In this document: positions 8,019 through 16,094 of the stretch, one piece after another
How the letters are laid out: every line of letters begins with the position of its first letter
How positions within the stretch are numbered: position 1 is the first letter of the stretch
DNA from: Azorhizobium caulinodans ORS 571
Lineage (GTDB): Bacteria > Pseudomonadota > Alphaproteobacteria > Rhizobiales > Xanthobacteraceae
Length of the DNA: 64,000 nt
Direction of reading: 5' to 3'
NCBI RefSeq assembly: GCF_000010525.1
Contig: NC_009937.1
Coordinates: 1,865,501 to 1,929,500, forward strand
Made by a program: the position numbers and the translations under genes
The notes under the pieces: generated by a model
What the model was told of the DNA's origin: nothing
The model's database searches: none
Seen by the model: the letters and a program-made list of their open reading frames with translations, nothing else

Positions 8019-9797
8019 ATGATGGGGGATGGTGAGGTCTCGTCCTGGGCTGTGCGCGAGCAGCTGGAGCGCATCGAGCGCAGCGGGCAGTTCGCGGGAT
8101 CGGACAAGCTTGCCGTGCTGCTCCGCCATCTGGTGGAAGAGGTCTTGGCCGGCCGGGCCGCGGGCCTCAAGGAAGGCCCCATCGGCAATGCCATCTATGC
8201 CCGAGAGCCCGCTTACGATCCCCGTTTCGATTCCACCGTGCGCGTGGAGGCGCGCCGGCTCCGGCGCAAGCTTGCCGCCTATTATGCCGAACCGTCGCCG
8301 CAGGACCGGGTGCGCATCGATCTGCCGACGGGAACCTACGTTCCGCTTTTCACGTGGCTTGCCCCCACGGAGAGCCAAGCGCTGCCGGAGGCTGACGGTG
8401 GCCTGTTCCGGCCCGGCACCGGGGCTGCGGTTCTGATCCTGCCCCTGACACCCCTTTCGGGAGGAGCGCAGGACGTCATTTTCGCGGATGAGCTCACGGA
8501 CGAACTCATCTTCGCTCTGGAGAAGGCCGAAGGCTACCGCGTCGCCTCGCGTCAGATCGCGTTTCGATACCGCAACACGGGCGCGCCCATCGCGGCCGTG
8601 GCGCAGGAGCTTTCGGCCGACGGTGTCATCCACGGCACCGTCCGGCGTGCAGGCGCCGTCCTGCGGGTGACGGTGGAACTCGCCGACCCCTCGGGCTTCG
8701 CCGTGTGGTCCGACCGGTTCGACGGGCACGTGGAAACGCCGGAGGACGGGCTCATCCTTCAGGAGCGCATCGCGGCCACCATCCTGAGCCGCCTGCGCTT
8801 CGACAGTTCGGCCATGCGCAGCGGCGCGGCGGGACCTAGGCCGCAGGCGATCAAGGCCTCCGCCCAAGTCTATCGCGCCCGCCAGTTGCTCGACCAGCAG
8901 ACGCCGCAGGCTCTGCGGCAGGCGCTCGGCCTGTTCCGCCAGGTCTCTGACACCACGTCCGATTATGCCCGCGGCTATTCCGGCATCGCCGATTGCCATC
9001 TCGATCTTTTCCGGCTTGGGCTGATCGACCACGCGACCGCATCGCGCGAGGCCGCGGCGGCGGTCCGCAAGGCGCTCAGCATCGATGGGAAATCGGTGGA
9101 GGCCCACACCGCCCGCGCCACCGTCGCGGCCTGGCTGGACTGGGACAGGGCCGTTGCGGAAGAGGCCTTCAAGACGGCGATGGCGCTCGGAGAGAACGCG
9201 CGGTGCGTGCGCCTGTATGGCGCCTTCCGCGCCTTCTGCGGCCACCACGGTGACGCGATCCGGCTCTTCGCGCGGGCGCGCGCGATGGAGCCCATCTCCA
9301 CGCAGCTGGAATGCGCCGAGGCGCTTTGCCGGTTCGCGACCCGGCACTTCCACGATGCGAGCGCCATGGCGCCCGTCGGGGGCACCCAGCCGGCGGAAGC
9401 GCTCTATTATCGGGCGCTCTCTCTGACCTTTGCCGGCCGGCGCGAGGCCGCACTCGCTCTTGCCGAACGTCTCGACGGGCTGGATCGGGACATCCCCATG
9501 CTGGCACTCGCGGCCGCGGAAGTGCGGGCATGGGCGGGCGCTCCTTCCGACGCGCAGCAGCGCCTCGGGCTCTCCGTCTATGGCGGCACTGCGTTTGCCC
9601 GCGCCACCCTGGCCCTGTCCCTTGGGCGGCATGACGTTGCGCTCGACCTTCTGTCCGAGGCCATGGAGGCGCGGGAGCCCGGTGTGGTTTGGATCCGAAC
9701 CGATCCGCGCTTTGATGCCGTCCGCGACGATCCGCGCTTCACTGCGCTGAAGGAACTGCTGCGACCGGAGAGCCTCGCCCCGACTGCGCTTCGGTAA
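8019..9797 (+). CDS. TolB/FlgO-like and TPR-containing regulator-type protein
   Basis: A 592-residue protein in three parts. Residues 1-115 hold a conserved domain (SDKLAVLLRHLVEEVLAG, YDPRFDSTVRVEARRLRRKL, DLPTGTYVPLF) found at the front of many TPR regulators and cyclase-like proteins. Residues 135-265 match the TolB/FlgO-like domain (FADELTDELIFALEK, IHGTVRRAGAVLRVTVEL, FAVWSDRFDG). The rest is TPR-type helical repeats. No cyclase or output enzyme domain is present, and no transmembrane segment was seen. It precedes the efflux cluster by about 126 bases on the same strand and could regulate it; that link is inference. Confidence 0.65.
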   Translation: MMGDGEVSSWAVREQLERIERSGQFAGSDKLAVLLRHLVEEVLAGRAAGLKEGPIGNAIYAREPAYDPRFDSTVRVEARRLRRKLAAYYAEPSPQDRVRIDLPTGTYVPLFTWLAPTESQALPEADGGLFRPGTGAAVLILPLTPLSGGAQDVIFADELTDELIFALEKAEGYRVASRQIAFRYRNTGAPIAAVAQELSADGVIHGTVRRAGAVLRVTVELADPSGFAVWSDRFDGHVETPEDGLILQERIAATILSRLRFDSSAMRSGAAGPRPQAIKASAQVYRARQLLDQQTPQALRQALGLFRQVSDTTSDYARGYSGIADCHLDLFRLGLIDHATASREAAAAVRKALSIDGKSVEAHTARATVAAWLDWDRAVAEEAFKTAMALGENARCVRLYGAFRAFCGHHGDAIRLFARARAMEPISTQLECAEALCRFATRHFHDASAMAPVGGTQPAEALYYRALSLTFAGRREAALALAERLDGLDRDIPMLALAAAEVRAWAGAPSDAQQRLGLSVYGGTAFARATLALSLGRHDVALDLLSEAMEAREPGVVWIRTDPRFDAVRDDPRFTALKELLRPESLAPTALR

Positions 9798-9923
9798 CGG
9801 CGCCTCACGTCCTCACTGTGAGCGCCCCGGGCGCTCCCCTGCGATGCCAGATGTCCCCGTGCCACACGGGCGCCTCCGATGCCGCCCGCGGCAGCGGTGT
9901 CGTATGGCGATCTGGCGCAGGCA

Positions 9924-10967
9924 ATGACACGCGAAACTCCACCCACAACGGAGCCCGAACTCCCGGCGCCGTCTTCCTCTTCCGGCGCCCGCGCCGCAGC
10001 CGTTGTTGTCGCTCTCAGCATCTGCCTCGTCGTGGGCCTGTCGCTATGGTTCCTGGTGCAGCCGGACCCCCTGCTGGTGCAGGGGGAGGCGGATGCCCGG
10101 CGCCTCGACATCGCGGCCCGCGTGGACGGCCGGATCTCGACCCGTCCTGCCGACCGGGGCGCCGACATGGCGCAGGGCGCCGCCCTCGTCACCATCGACA
10201 ATCCGCAACTGCTCGCACGTCTCGCGGAGGCGCGGGCCGCCAAGGTGGTGGCGGAGGCCGATCTCGAGCGCATCCGCGTCGGCACCCGCGCCGAAGTCAT
10301 CGCCGCCCGCAAGGCGGCGGTGGCCGCGGCCGATGCCTCGGCGAAGCTCGCCCAGCAGACCTACGACCGCACCCGGCAGCTCACCGAGCGCGATTTCGCC
10401 TCGGTGCAGAAGCTCGACGAGGCGACCGCCTCCCTTGATGTGGCCAGGCGCGCCCTCGATCAGGCGCGCCTCGCGCAGGATGAGGCCATCGCCGGCTACA
10501 CCGCCGAGGAGCGCGGCGTCGCGGAGGCCGCGGTCGCCAAGGCCGACGCCGCCATCCGGACCCTGCAGGCGCAGGTCGACGAGCTTGTGGTGAAGGCGCC
10601 CGCCGCCACGCAGGTCTATCAGGTCAACGCCGAGCCCGGCGAATATGTCTCGCCCGGCGTGCCGCTGCTCTCGCTGGTGGACCTCTCGGACGTCTGGGTG
10701 CGGTTCGACCTGCGGGAGGACCTGATCGGCGGCCTCAAGCCGGGCGACCGTTTCACCGTGCGCATCCCGGCCCTCGGCGACAGGCCGGTGACGGTGGAGG
10801 TGCGCACCATCGCGACGCGCGGCGAATATGCCGGCTGGCGGGCGACCCGCGCCACCGGCGATTTCGATCTGAGGACCTTCGAGGTCCGCGCCTATCCGGT
10901 CGCGCCGCTGGCCGGACTGCGTCCCGGCATGAGCGCCTATGCCGAATGGAAGAGGCCGGCGCAATGA
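9924..10967 (+). CDS. HlyD/EmrA-type membrane fusion protein 1
   Basis: A 347-residue periplasmic adaptor with one transmembrane helix near residues 23-45. A biotinyl-like half (ARVDGRISTRPADRGADMAQG, split here by a short linker) is followed by a long helical hairpin rich in Ala and Arg, then a second lipoyl half and beta-barrel (VNAEPGEYVSPGVPLLSL). It would bridge the inner-membrane permease to an outer-membrane channel. The ATG at 9924 is chosen; a start at 9879 would add 15 residues. Its stop overlaps the permease start as ATGA, so the two are translationally coupled. Confidence 0.8.
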   Translation: MTRETPPTTEPELPAPSSSSGARAAAVVVALSICLVVGLSLWFLVQPDPLLVQGEADARRLDIAARVDGRISTRPADRGADMAQGAALVTIDNPQLLARLAEARAAKVVAEADLERIRVGTRAEVIAARKAAVAAADASAKLAQQTYDRTRQLTERDFASVQKLDEATASLDVARRALDQARLAQDEAIAGYTAEERGVAEAAVAKADAAIRTLQAQVDELVVKAPAATQVYQVNAEPGEYVSPGVPLLSLVDLSDVWVRFDLREDLIGGLKPGDRFTVRIPALGDRPVTVEVRTIATRGEYAGWRATRATGDFDLRTFEVRAYPVAPLAGLRPGMSAYAEWKRPAQ

Positions 10968-13327
10968 CCGCTGCGGACGGTGCGGAAGCCACCCGCCCGG
11001 CCCCTGCGGAGGCACCGGGGCTGGTCGCGGTCATGGCCCGCGAGGTGCGCTGGATCGCCGCCGACCGGCTGGCGCTGCTTTTGGTTCTCGCAATCCCGCT
11101 CATCGCCTTCGCGCTGCTCGCCGCGACCTTCGGCCATGCGGTGGTCCGCGGTCTGAAAGTGGATGTGGTGGATGCGGACCGGACCCCCACCTCCATGACC
11201 TTCGTGCACGCGATCCAGGCGGCACCGGGCACCGAGGTCGCCCAGCGTTCCGGCGACCTGAGCGCGGCGATGCATGCGGTCCGGTCCGGCGCGGTCATCG
11301 CCGCCGTCTATATCCCGGAGGATTTCGAGCGGGATCTTCTCGCCGGCCGGCGGCCGCAGGTGGTGATCTTCTCGAACAAGCAATATTTCAGCCCCGGCAA
11401 CATCGCGCAGGGCGCGCTCACTGCCGCCGCGAACGCTGCGGCCGCAACCCTCGTCCCTGCCGCCGCCAAGACGGCCGGACGGCCGGGGCCGCTGGTGGTG
11501 GAGCAATATGTGCTGACCAACCCGGCGCTGAACTATGTGCAGTTCCTGCTGCGCGCCGTCCTGCCCACGGTGCTGCACGTGCTCATCGCCATCAGTGGCG
11601 GCTATGCGGTGGGGTCGGAATTTGCGGCGAGAGGGATGAAATCCTGGCTTCAGGCCGCAGGTGGAAGCGCGCTGACCGCACTGGTGGGCAAGCTGGCCCC
11701 GTATTTCGGCATCTATCTCGTGATGTTGGCGGTGGGCGTCGGAATCATCCACGGGCTCTATGGGGTTCCGTTCCGCGGCAGTCCTCTGGTCATCGCGGTG
11801 GCGGCCTGCCTCTTCGTCATGGCCTACCTGTGCCTTGCCGCGCTGCTTCAGCTTCTGACGAAGAGCCTTCCGGTGGGGCTCTCGCTCACCGGTATCTTCT
11901 GCTCGCCGGCGTTCGGCTTTGCCGGCGTGGGCTTTCCGATCATCGGCATGAACGCCTTCGCGCAGGGCTGGGGACTGCTGCTGCCGCTGCGCTGGTACAT
12001 CCAGATCCTGTTCGACGAAGGAGCGCGCGGCGTTCCGGTTGCGGATACGGCGGTCCCGATGCTGGCGCTGGGCGTGCTGGCGCTCGCCTTCTTCGGCTTT
12101 GCCCTGATGCGCCTGCTGGCCTTGGTTTCTTTGCCGATGGATGCGCCGCGCCCCGAGGTCCGACCGGAAGCGGCGGCTCCGCAAACCGTCGTCGGCGCCT
12201 TCCGCAACGAATATGCCCGCGTCCTCGGCGACACCGGCCTGTTCAGCCTGATCGTGGCGGCACCCATCCTCTACGGCGTGTTCTACCCGCAGCCTTATCT
12301 CGGCCAATTGGTCCGGGACATTCCCGTCGCGGTGGTGGATGACGACCACACCGATGTCTCCCGAACGCTGATCGAGACCCTCAATGCCGATGAAGCCATC
12401 ACGGTGGCCGTCCAGGCGCCGACGCTGGCGGATGCGCGGGCGGCGCTGCAGCGGCGGGAGGTGTTCGGCATCGTCGGCATTCCGGAAGGCACCGCCCGCG
12501 AGGTGCTGAAGGGCAATGAGGCGCGGGTGCCTGCCTTCGTCGATTCCGCCTATTTCCTTCTGTACAACCGGACGCTTCAGGGCATCTCCGAGGCTGCGGC
12601 CCAGGTGACGGCGGACACGGCGTCCGGCGGCGCGCGGGCGGACGGCAGTCAGACCCGCTCCGCACGTGCGGCGGGCTCGCCGGTGGAGGTGCTGGTCGAG
12701 CCGCTGTTCAATCCAACGGGCGGCTATGGCAGCTACGTCGTCCCGGCCGCCTTCGTCCTGATCCTGCAGCAGACCTTGCTGATGGGCGCGGCAACGGCCG
12801 GCGGCGTTGCCTTCGAACGGGGCGGGGTGGCCGCGCGCCGGCATCGCACGGGCGCCCGCGCCGTGCTGGGGCAGGCGCTGGCGCACCTCTGCCTGGCGCT
12901 GCCTGCCGTCGGGCTTTACCTCGTGGTGCTGCCGCGCGTCTTCGGGTTTTCCGCGAGCCCGCATCTCCTGGATCTGCTCGCCTTCGCCCTGCCGTTCCTT
13001 CTGGCGGTGAGCTTCATGGGCCAGTTTCTCGGCGCCTTTTTCCGGCGCCGTGAGACGGCGATGCTGCTCATCATCGCGCTCAGTCTGCCCATGTTCTTCC
13101 TGGTGGGCGTCGCATGGCCGATCGAGGCCATCCCGGAGGCCCTGCGGCGCGCCAGCGCGCTCTTCCCCTCGAGCTTCGGGATCGACGGCCTCGTACGCCT
13201 CAACCAGATGGGCGCCACGCTCGGGGACGTGCGGGCGGACTGGGTGGGGCTGTGGGGGCTCGCCCTGGCCTATGCCGCGCTGGCTGTCGGCGCGGGACGT
13301 CTCTTTCGTGGGGAGCGCGCGCAATGA
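10964..13327 (+). CDS. double-length ABC-2 type permease (two fused halves)
   Basis: At 787 residues this is twice the length of a YhhJ/YbhR-type ABC-2 permease. Each half has one helix, a large outside loop and about five more helices. The loops match one another: LKVDVVDADRTPTSMTF in the first half and IPVAVVDDDHTDVSRTL in the second, each followed by a run ending in VIAAVYIPEDF or GIVGIPEGT. The protein is thus a pseudo-dimer in one chain, about 12 helices. No ATP-binding gene is in the cluster, so it either uses an ATPase encoded elsewhere or belongs to ABC-2-like exporters not driven by ATP. It overlaps both HlyD genes by ATGA. Confidence 0.8.
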   Translation: MTAADGAEATRPAPAEAPGLVAVMAREVRWIAADRLALLLVLAIPLIAFALLAATFGHAVVRGLKVDVVDADRTPTSMTFVHAIQAAPGTEVAQRSGDLSAAMHAVRSGAVIAAVYIPEDFERDLLAGRRPQVVIFSNKQYFSPGNIAQGALTAAANAAAATLVPAAAKTAGRPGPLVVEQYVLTNPALNYVQFLLRAVLPTVLHVLIAISGGYAVGSEFAARGMKSWLQAAGGSALTALVGKLAPYFGIYLVMLAVGVGIIHGLYGVPFRGSPLVIAVAACLFVMAYLCLAALLQLLTKSLPVGLSLTGIFCSPAFGFAGVGFPIIGMNAFAQGWGLLLPLRWYIQILFDEGARGVPVADTAVPMLALGVLALAFFGFALMRLLALVSLPMDAPRPEVRPEAAAPQTVVGAFRNEYARVLGDTGLFSLIVAAPILYGVFYPQPYLGQLVRDIPVAVVDDDHTDVSRTLIETLNADEAITVAVQAPTLADARAALQRREVFGIVGIPEGTAREVLKGNEARVPAFVDSAYFLLYNRTLQGISEAAAQVTADTASGGARADGSQTRSARAAGSPVEVLVEPLFNPTGGYGSYVVPAAFVLILQQTLLMGAATAGGVAFERGGVAARRHRTGARAVLGQALAHLCLALPAVGLYLVVLPRVFGFSASPHLLDLLAFALPFLLAVSFMGQFLGAFFRRRETAMLLIIALSLPMFFLVGVAWPIEAIPEALRRASALFPSSFGIDGLVRLNQMGATLGDVRADWVGLWGLALAYAALAVGAGRLFRGERAQ

Positions 13328-14322
13328 CCAGAGTTTCCCGGCGCCGCATCCTGGCCGCTGTCCTCGTGATCGGTACCGGCGGCGCGGTCGGCGCCTATGT
13401 CCTTCATCGCCCGCCTGCCGACGCGCGGGTGGCGGGAATGGTGCGCCAGACGGAGGTGCGGATCGCTCCCGAGGTCACCGGGCGGCTGGTCGCCGTGCCG
13501 GTGCGGTCCGGGGACAGGGCCCGCAAGGGCGACCTGCTCGCCGTGATCGACAATCCCGACCTCTCGGCGGCTTTGGGCGAAGCCCGTGCCGCGGCGGCGA
13601 GCGCAAGGGCGGATCGCGCCCGCGTCTATTCGGGCGTTCGCGCGGAGGAGATTGCCATCCGCGCCGAGGCGGTGCGCACGGCCAAGGCCAACCTCGATCT
13701 TGCGCGGCTTCAGGACCAGCGTACGTCGGCGCTGGCCTCTCGCGGATATGCCAGCCAGCAGCAGCTCGACCAGGATACGGCGTCCCTCGCCAAGGCGGAG
13801 GCCGACCTCGCGCTCAAGCAGGCCCAGCATGCGGAAGCCATCGCCGGCCCGACGCCGCAGGAGCGGACCCTCGCGGATGCCCGCCTCGCTCTGGCCGAGG
13901 CCAGCGTGGTGGTGCTGGAGACGCAACTCGCAAAGACCCGCCTCACGGCGCCCGCGGACGGCACGGTTCGGGTGGAGGTGGCCGCGCCCGGCGAGATCAT
14001 CGCACCGGGGCGGCCGGTCATGACCTTCGCGCCCGACGGCGGCACCTGGTTCAGCTTCACCGCGCGGGAGGACCGTCTCGCCGGCGTCGCGGTGGGCGGG
14101 CCGCTTGTGTTGGAAGCGGCTGGTGGGAAAGCCATTCCGGCGCGGGTGACGGCGCTGCTCCCGCTCGGCGAGTTCGCCACCTGGCGGGCCGCGCGGGCGG
14201 CCGGAGACCATGATCTCAACAGTTTCCGGCTACGGGTGGAGCCCGACGGCAACGGCGGTGCTTACAGCCTCGAGTCCGGAATGACCGTCTTCCTGCCGCC
14301 GACCCCGTCCGCGCGGCCATGA
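13324..14322 (+). CDS. HlyD/EmrA-type membrane fusion protein 2
   Basis: A second adaptor of 332 residues. One N-terminal helix (ILAAVLVIGTGGAVGAYV) is followed by RIAPEVTGRLVAVPVRSGD, a helical hairpin with GYASQQQLDQDTASL, and a second lipoyl half, RLTAPADGTVRVEVAAPGE. It is a paralogue of the upstream adaptor (both have a GEFATWRAARAAGDHD-like or GEYAGWRATRATGDFD segment near the end). Two different adaptors beside one double permease suggest a mixed adaptor ring. Start and stop overlap the neighbours by ATGA. Confidence 0.8.
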   Translation: MTRVSRRRILAAVLVIGTGGAVGAYVLHRPPADARVAGMVRQTEVRIAPEVTGRLVAVPVRSGDRARKGDLLAVIDNPDLSAALGEARAAAASARADRARVYSGVRAEEIAIRAEAVRTAKANLDLARLQDQRTSALASRGYASQQQLDQDTASLAKAEADLALKQAQHAEAIAGPTPQERTLADARLALAEASVVVLETQLAKTRLTAPADGTVRVEVAAPGEIIAPGRPVMTFAPDGGTWFSFTAREDRLAGVAVGGPLVLEAAGGKAIPARVTALLPLGEFATWRAARAAGDHDLNSFRLRVEPDGNGGAYSLESGMTVFLPPTPSARP

Positions 14323-15842
14323 TCTCGGGCGGAACCGGACTCGCGGACGAGCTGCGCCTGCTCATCGCAGACCCGATGGTGCCGACCGCCGTCGCGGCGC
14401 TGGCGGTCGCCCTCGGCCTCCGGCTCGCTCTGCGCGACCGTCCGTGGCCCCATCTCATCGGTCAGGTCGCCCTCCTGACCCTTCTGACGGCGCTTCTGAC
14501 CTCGGAGGGCATCGTGCCCTACGAAGCCGGGGCGCAAGCGCCGCCGAGCCTGCACGGCGGCTTCATGAGCCTCGCCAAGGTGGTCTGGTGGAGCAGCGCG
14601 GCTCTTTGCCTGGCCGGCTTCGTGCGCATGTTCCTCATCTTCGAGCGGCGGCCGCGCGAAGGCCGGCTGCTTCAGGACCTGCTGGTGGGCGTCATCTACG
14701 TGGGGGCGGCCTTGTCGGTCGTCGCCGACGTCTTCTCCGTTCCGGTGGGCACGCTCATCGCCACATCCGGCGTCGTGGCCATCGTCCTTGGTCTCGCGCT
14801 GCAAAGCACGCTGGCGGACCTGTTCTCGGGCATCGCGCTGAATATCAGCCGGCCCTATGGCGTGGGCGACTGGGTGATCCTGCCCAATGGCGTCGAAGGC
14901 CGGGTGATCGAGACCAACTGGCGGGCGACCCATCTGCTCAGCTCCGGCAATGATCTCGTCATCCTGCCCAACAGCAACCTCGCCAAGGAGATGCTGACCA
15001 ATGCCAGCGGGCCGGAGCGCCGCCATGGCGTGAAGCTGCGGGTGCGCCTCGTGCCGACCCTTGCGCCGCTGGCGCTCGCACGTGTCCTGCGCGACGCGCT
15101 GTCGAGTTCCACGCTCATCCTCAGCCATCCGGCCCCCGCCGTGCATATCAAGACCCTCGACGCCCAGGCGGTGGATCTGGAGCTCTCCTTCCATGTCGCG
15201 GAACTCGGCGCCTCTTCGGCGGCGAAGGACGAGATGTTCGATCTCGTCTACCGCCATGCCAAGGCGGCCGGCCTGCATCTCGCCGCGCCGGCCGGGGCGG
15301 GCGGCGACAGCGTGCCCCGGTCGGAGGTGTCCCAGCGCCCCCTCAGCCTGCGCCTCCTGGATTCCGTCGCATTGTTCTCCAGCCTCAGCGAAGAGGAGAA
15401 AGCCGCGCTGGCGGATGCCATGGAGCAGCGCGCCTACCGCAAGGACGAGGTGGTGGCGCGAGAGGGCGAGGTGCTGTCGGTGCTGATGATCGTGCGCAGC
15501 GGCATCCTGGGTCTCACCCGCAGCGCGGATGCCCCCGGCGCGGAGATCCATCGTCTGGCTCCTGGCGATCTGATCGGCGAGGAGGGGGTACTGCTGGGCG
15601 AAGGCGAGGCGGGCACGGTCCGGGCTTTGACCTATGTGGTGGCCTTCGCCATCGCCAAGGAAGCCCTCGCGCCGCTGCTGAAGGATCGTCCGGGACTTGC
15701 GGACGAACTGGGCGCGCTTCTCGCGCAGCGCCGGGAGACCGCGCATCTGGAGGCCGCCGCGCCCTGTGACCGGGAATGGGGCCGCTCCAGACTCGCCGAA
15801 GGCATCCGTGCCTTCATGCAGGTCCATCGCGGGCGAGGGTAG
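14319..15842 (+). CDS. MscS-family channel with C-terminal cyclic-nucleotide-binding-type domain
   Basis: A 507-residue inner-membrane protein. Four predicted helices lead to the MscS pore and beta region (GVVAIVLGLALQSTLADLFSG, then GVGDWVILPNGVEGRVIETNW and DLVILPNSNLAKE), as in cyclic-nucleotide-gated MscS relatives. Residues from about 350 form a CRP-type beta-barrel (VALFSSLSEEEKAALADAM, GDLIGEEGVLLGEGEAGTV). The phosphate-binding cassette lacks the usual Arg before the A/T-V, so cAMP may not be the ligand. Its ATG overlaps the HlyD stop, tying it to the exporter genes. The role is unproven: osmotic release, or support for export. Confidence 0.85.
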   Translation: MISGGTGLADELRLLIADPMVPTAVAALAVALGLRLALRDRPWPHLIGQVALLTLLTALLTSEGIVPYEAGAQAPPSLHGGFMSLAKVVWWSSAALCLAGFVRMFLIFERRPREGRLLQDLLVGVIYVGAALSVVADVFSVPVGTLIATSGVVAIVLGLALQSTLADLFSGIALNISRPYGVGDWVILPNGVEGRVIETNWRATHLLSSGNDLVILPNSNLAKEMLTNASGPERRHGVKLRVRLVPTLAPLALARVLRDALSSSTLILSHPAPAVHIKTLDAQAVDLELSFHVAELGASSAAKDEMFDLVYRHAKAAGLHLAAPAGAGGDSVPRSEVSQRPLSLRLLDSVALFSSLSEEEKAALADAMEQRAYRKDEVVAREGEVLSVLMIVRSGILGLTRSADAPGAEIHRLAPGDLIGEEGVLLGEGEAGTVRALTYVVAFAIAKEALAPLLKDRPGLADELGALLAQRRETAHLEAAAPCDREWGRSRLAEGIRAFMQVHRGRG

Positions 15843-16094
15843 GCGACCGGCTGCGCCGCACCGGCGCCATCCGTCCGGCACGGGCCCTCGCAATCCTCGG
15901 GCGTCCGGCGGCCCTCCTTTCGGGTCGGTGCGCCGGAACGTCGCCCTTTCGCCGCCGCGCGGGCCGGTCATAGTGCTCCTCTCGCCACGGGAAAGCAGCG
16001 CGGGTGGCGGTGGGCCGCCGGACATCGCCGCAGGGACCTGTCGCCCCGGTGCTGAACGCACCGGCTTCCGGCACCGGTCATGAGGGGAGGGCGC

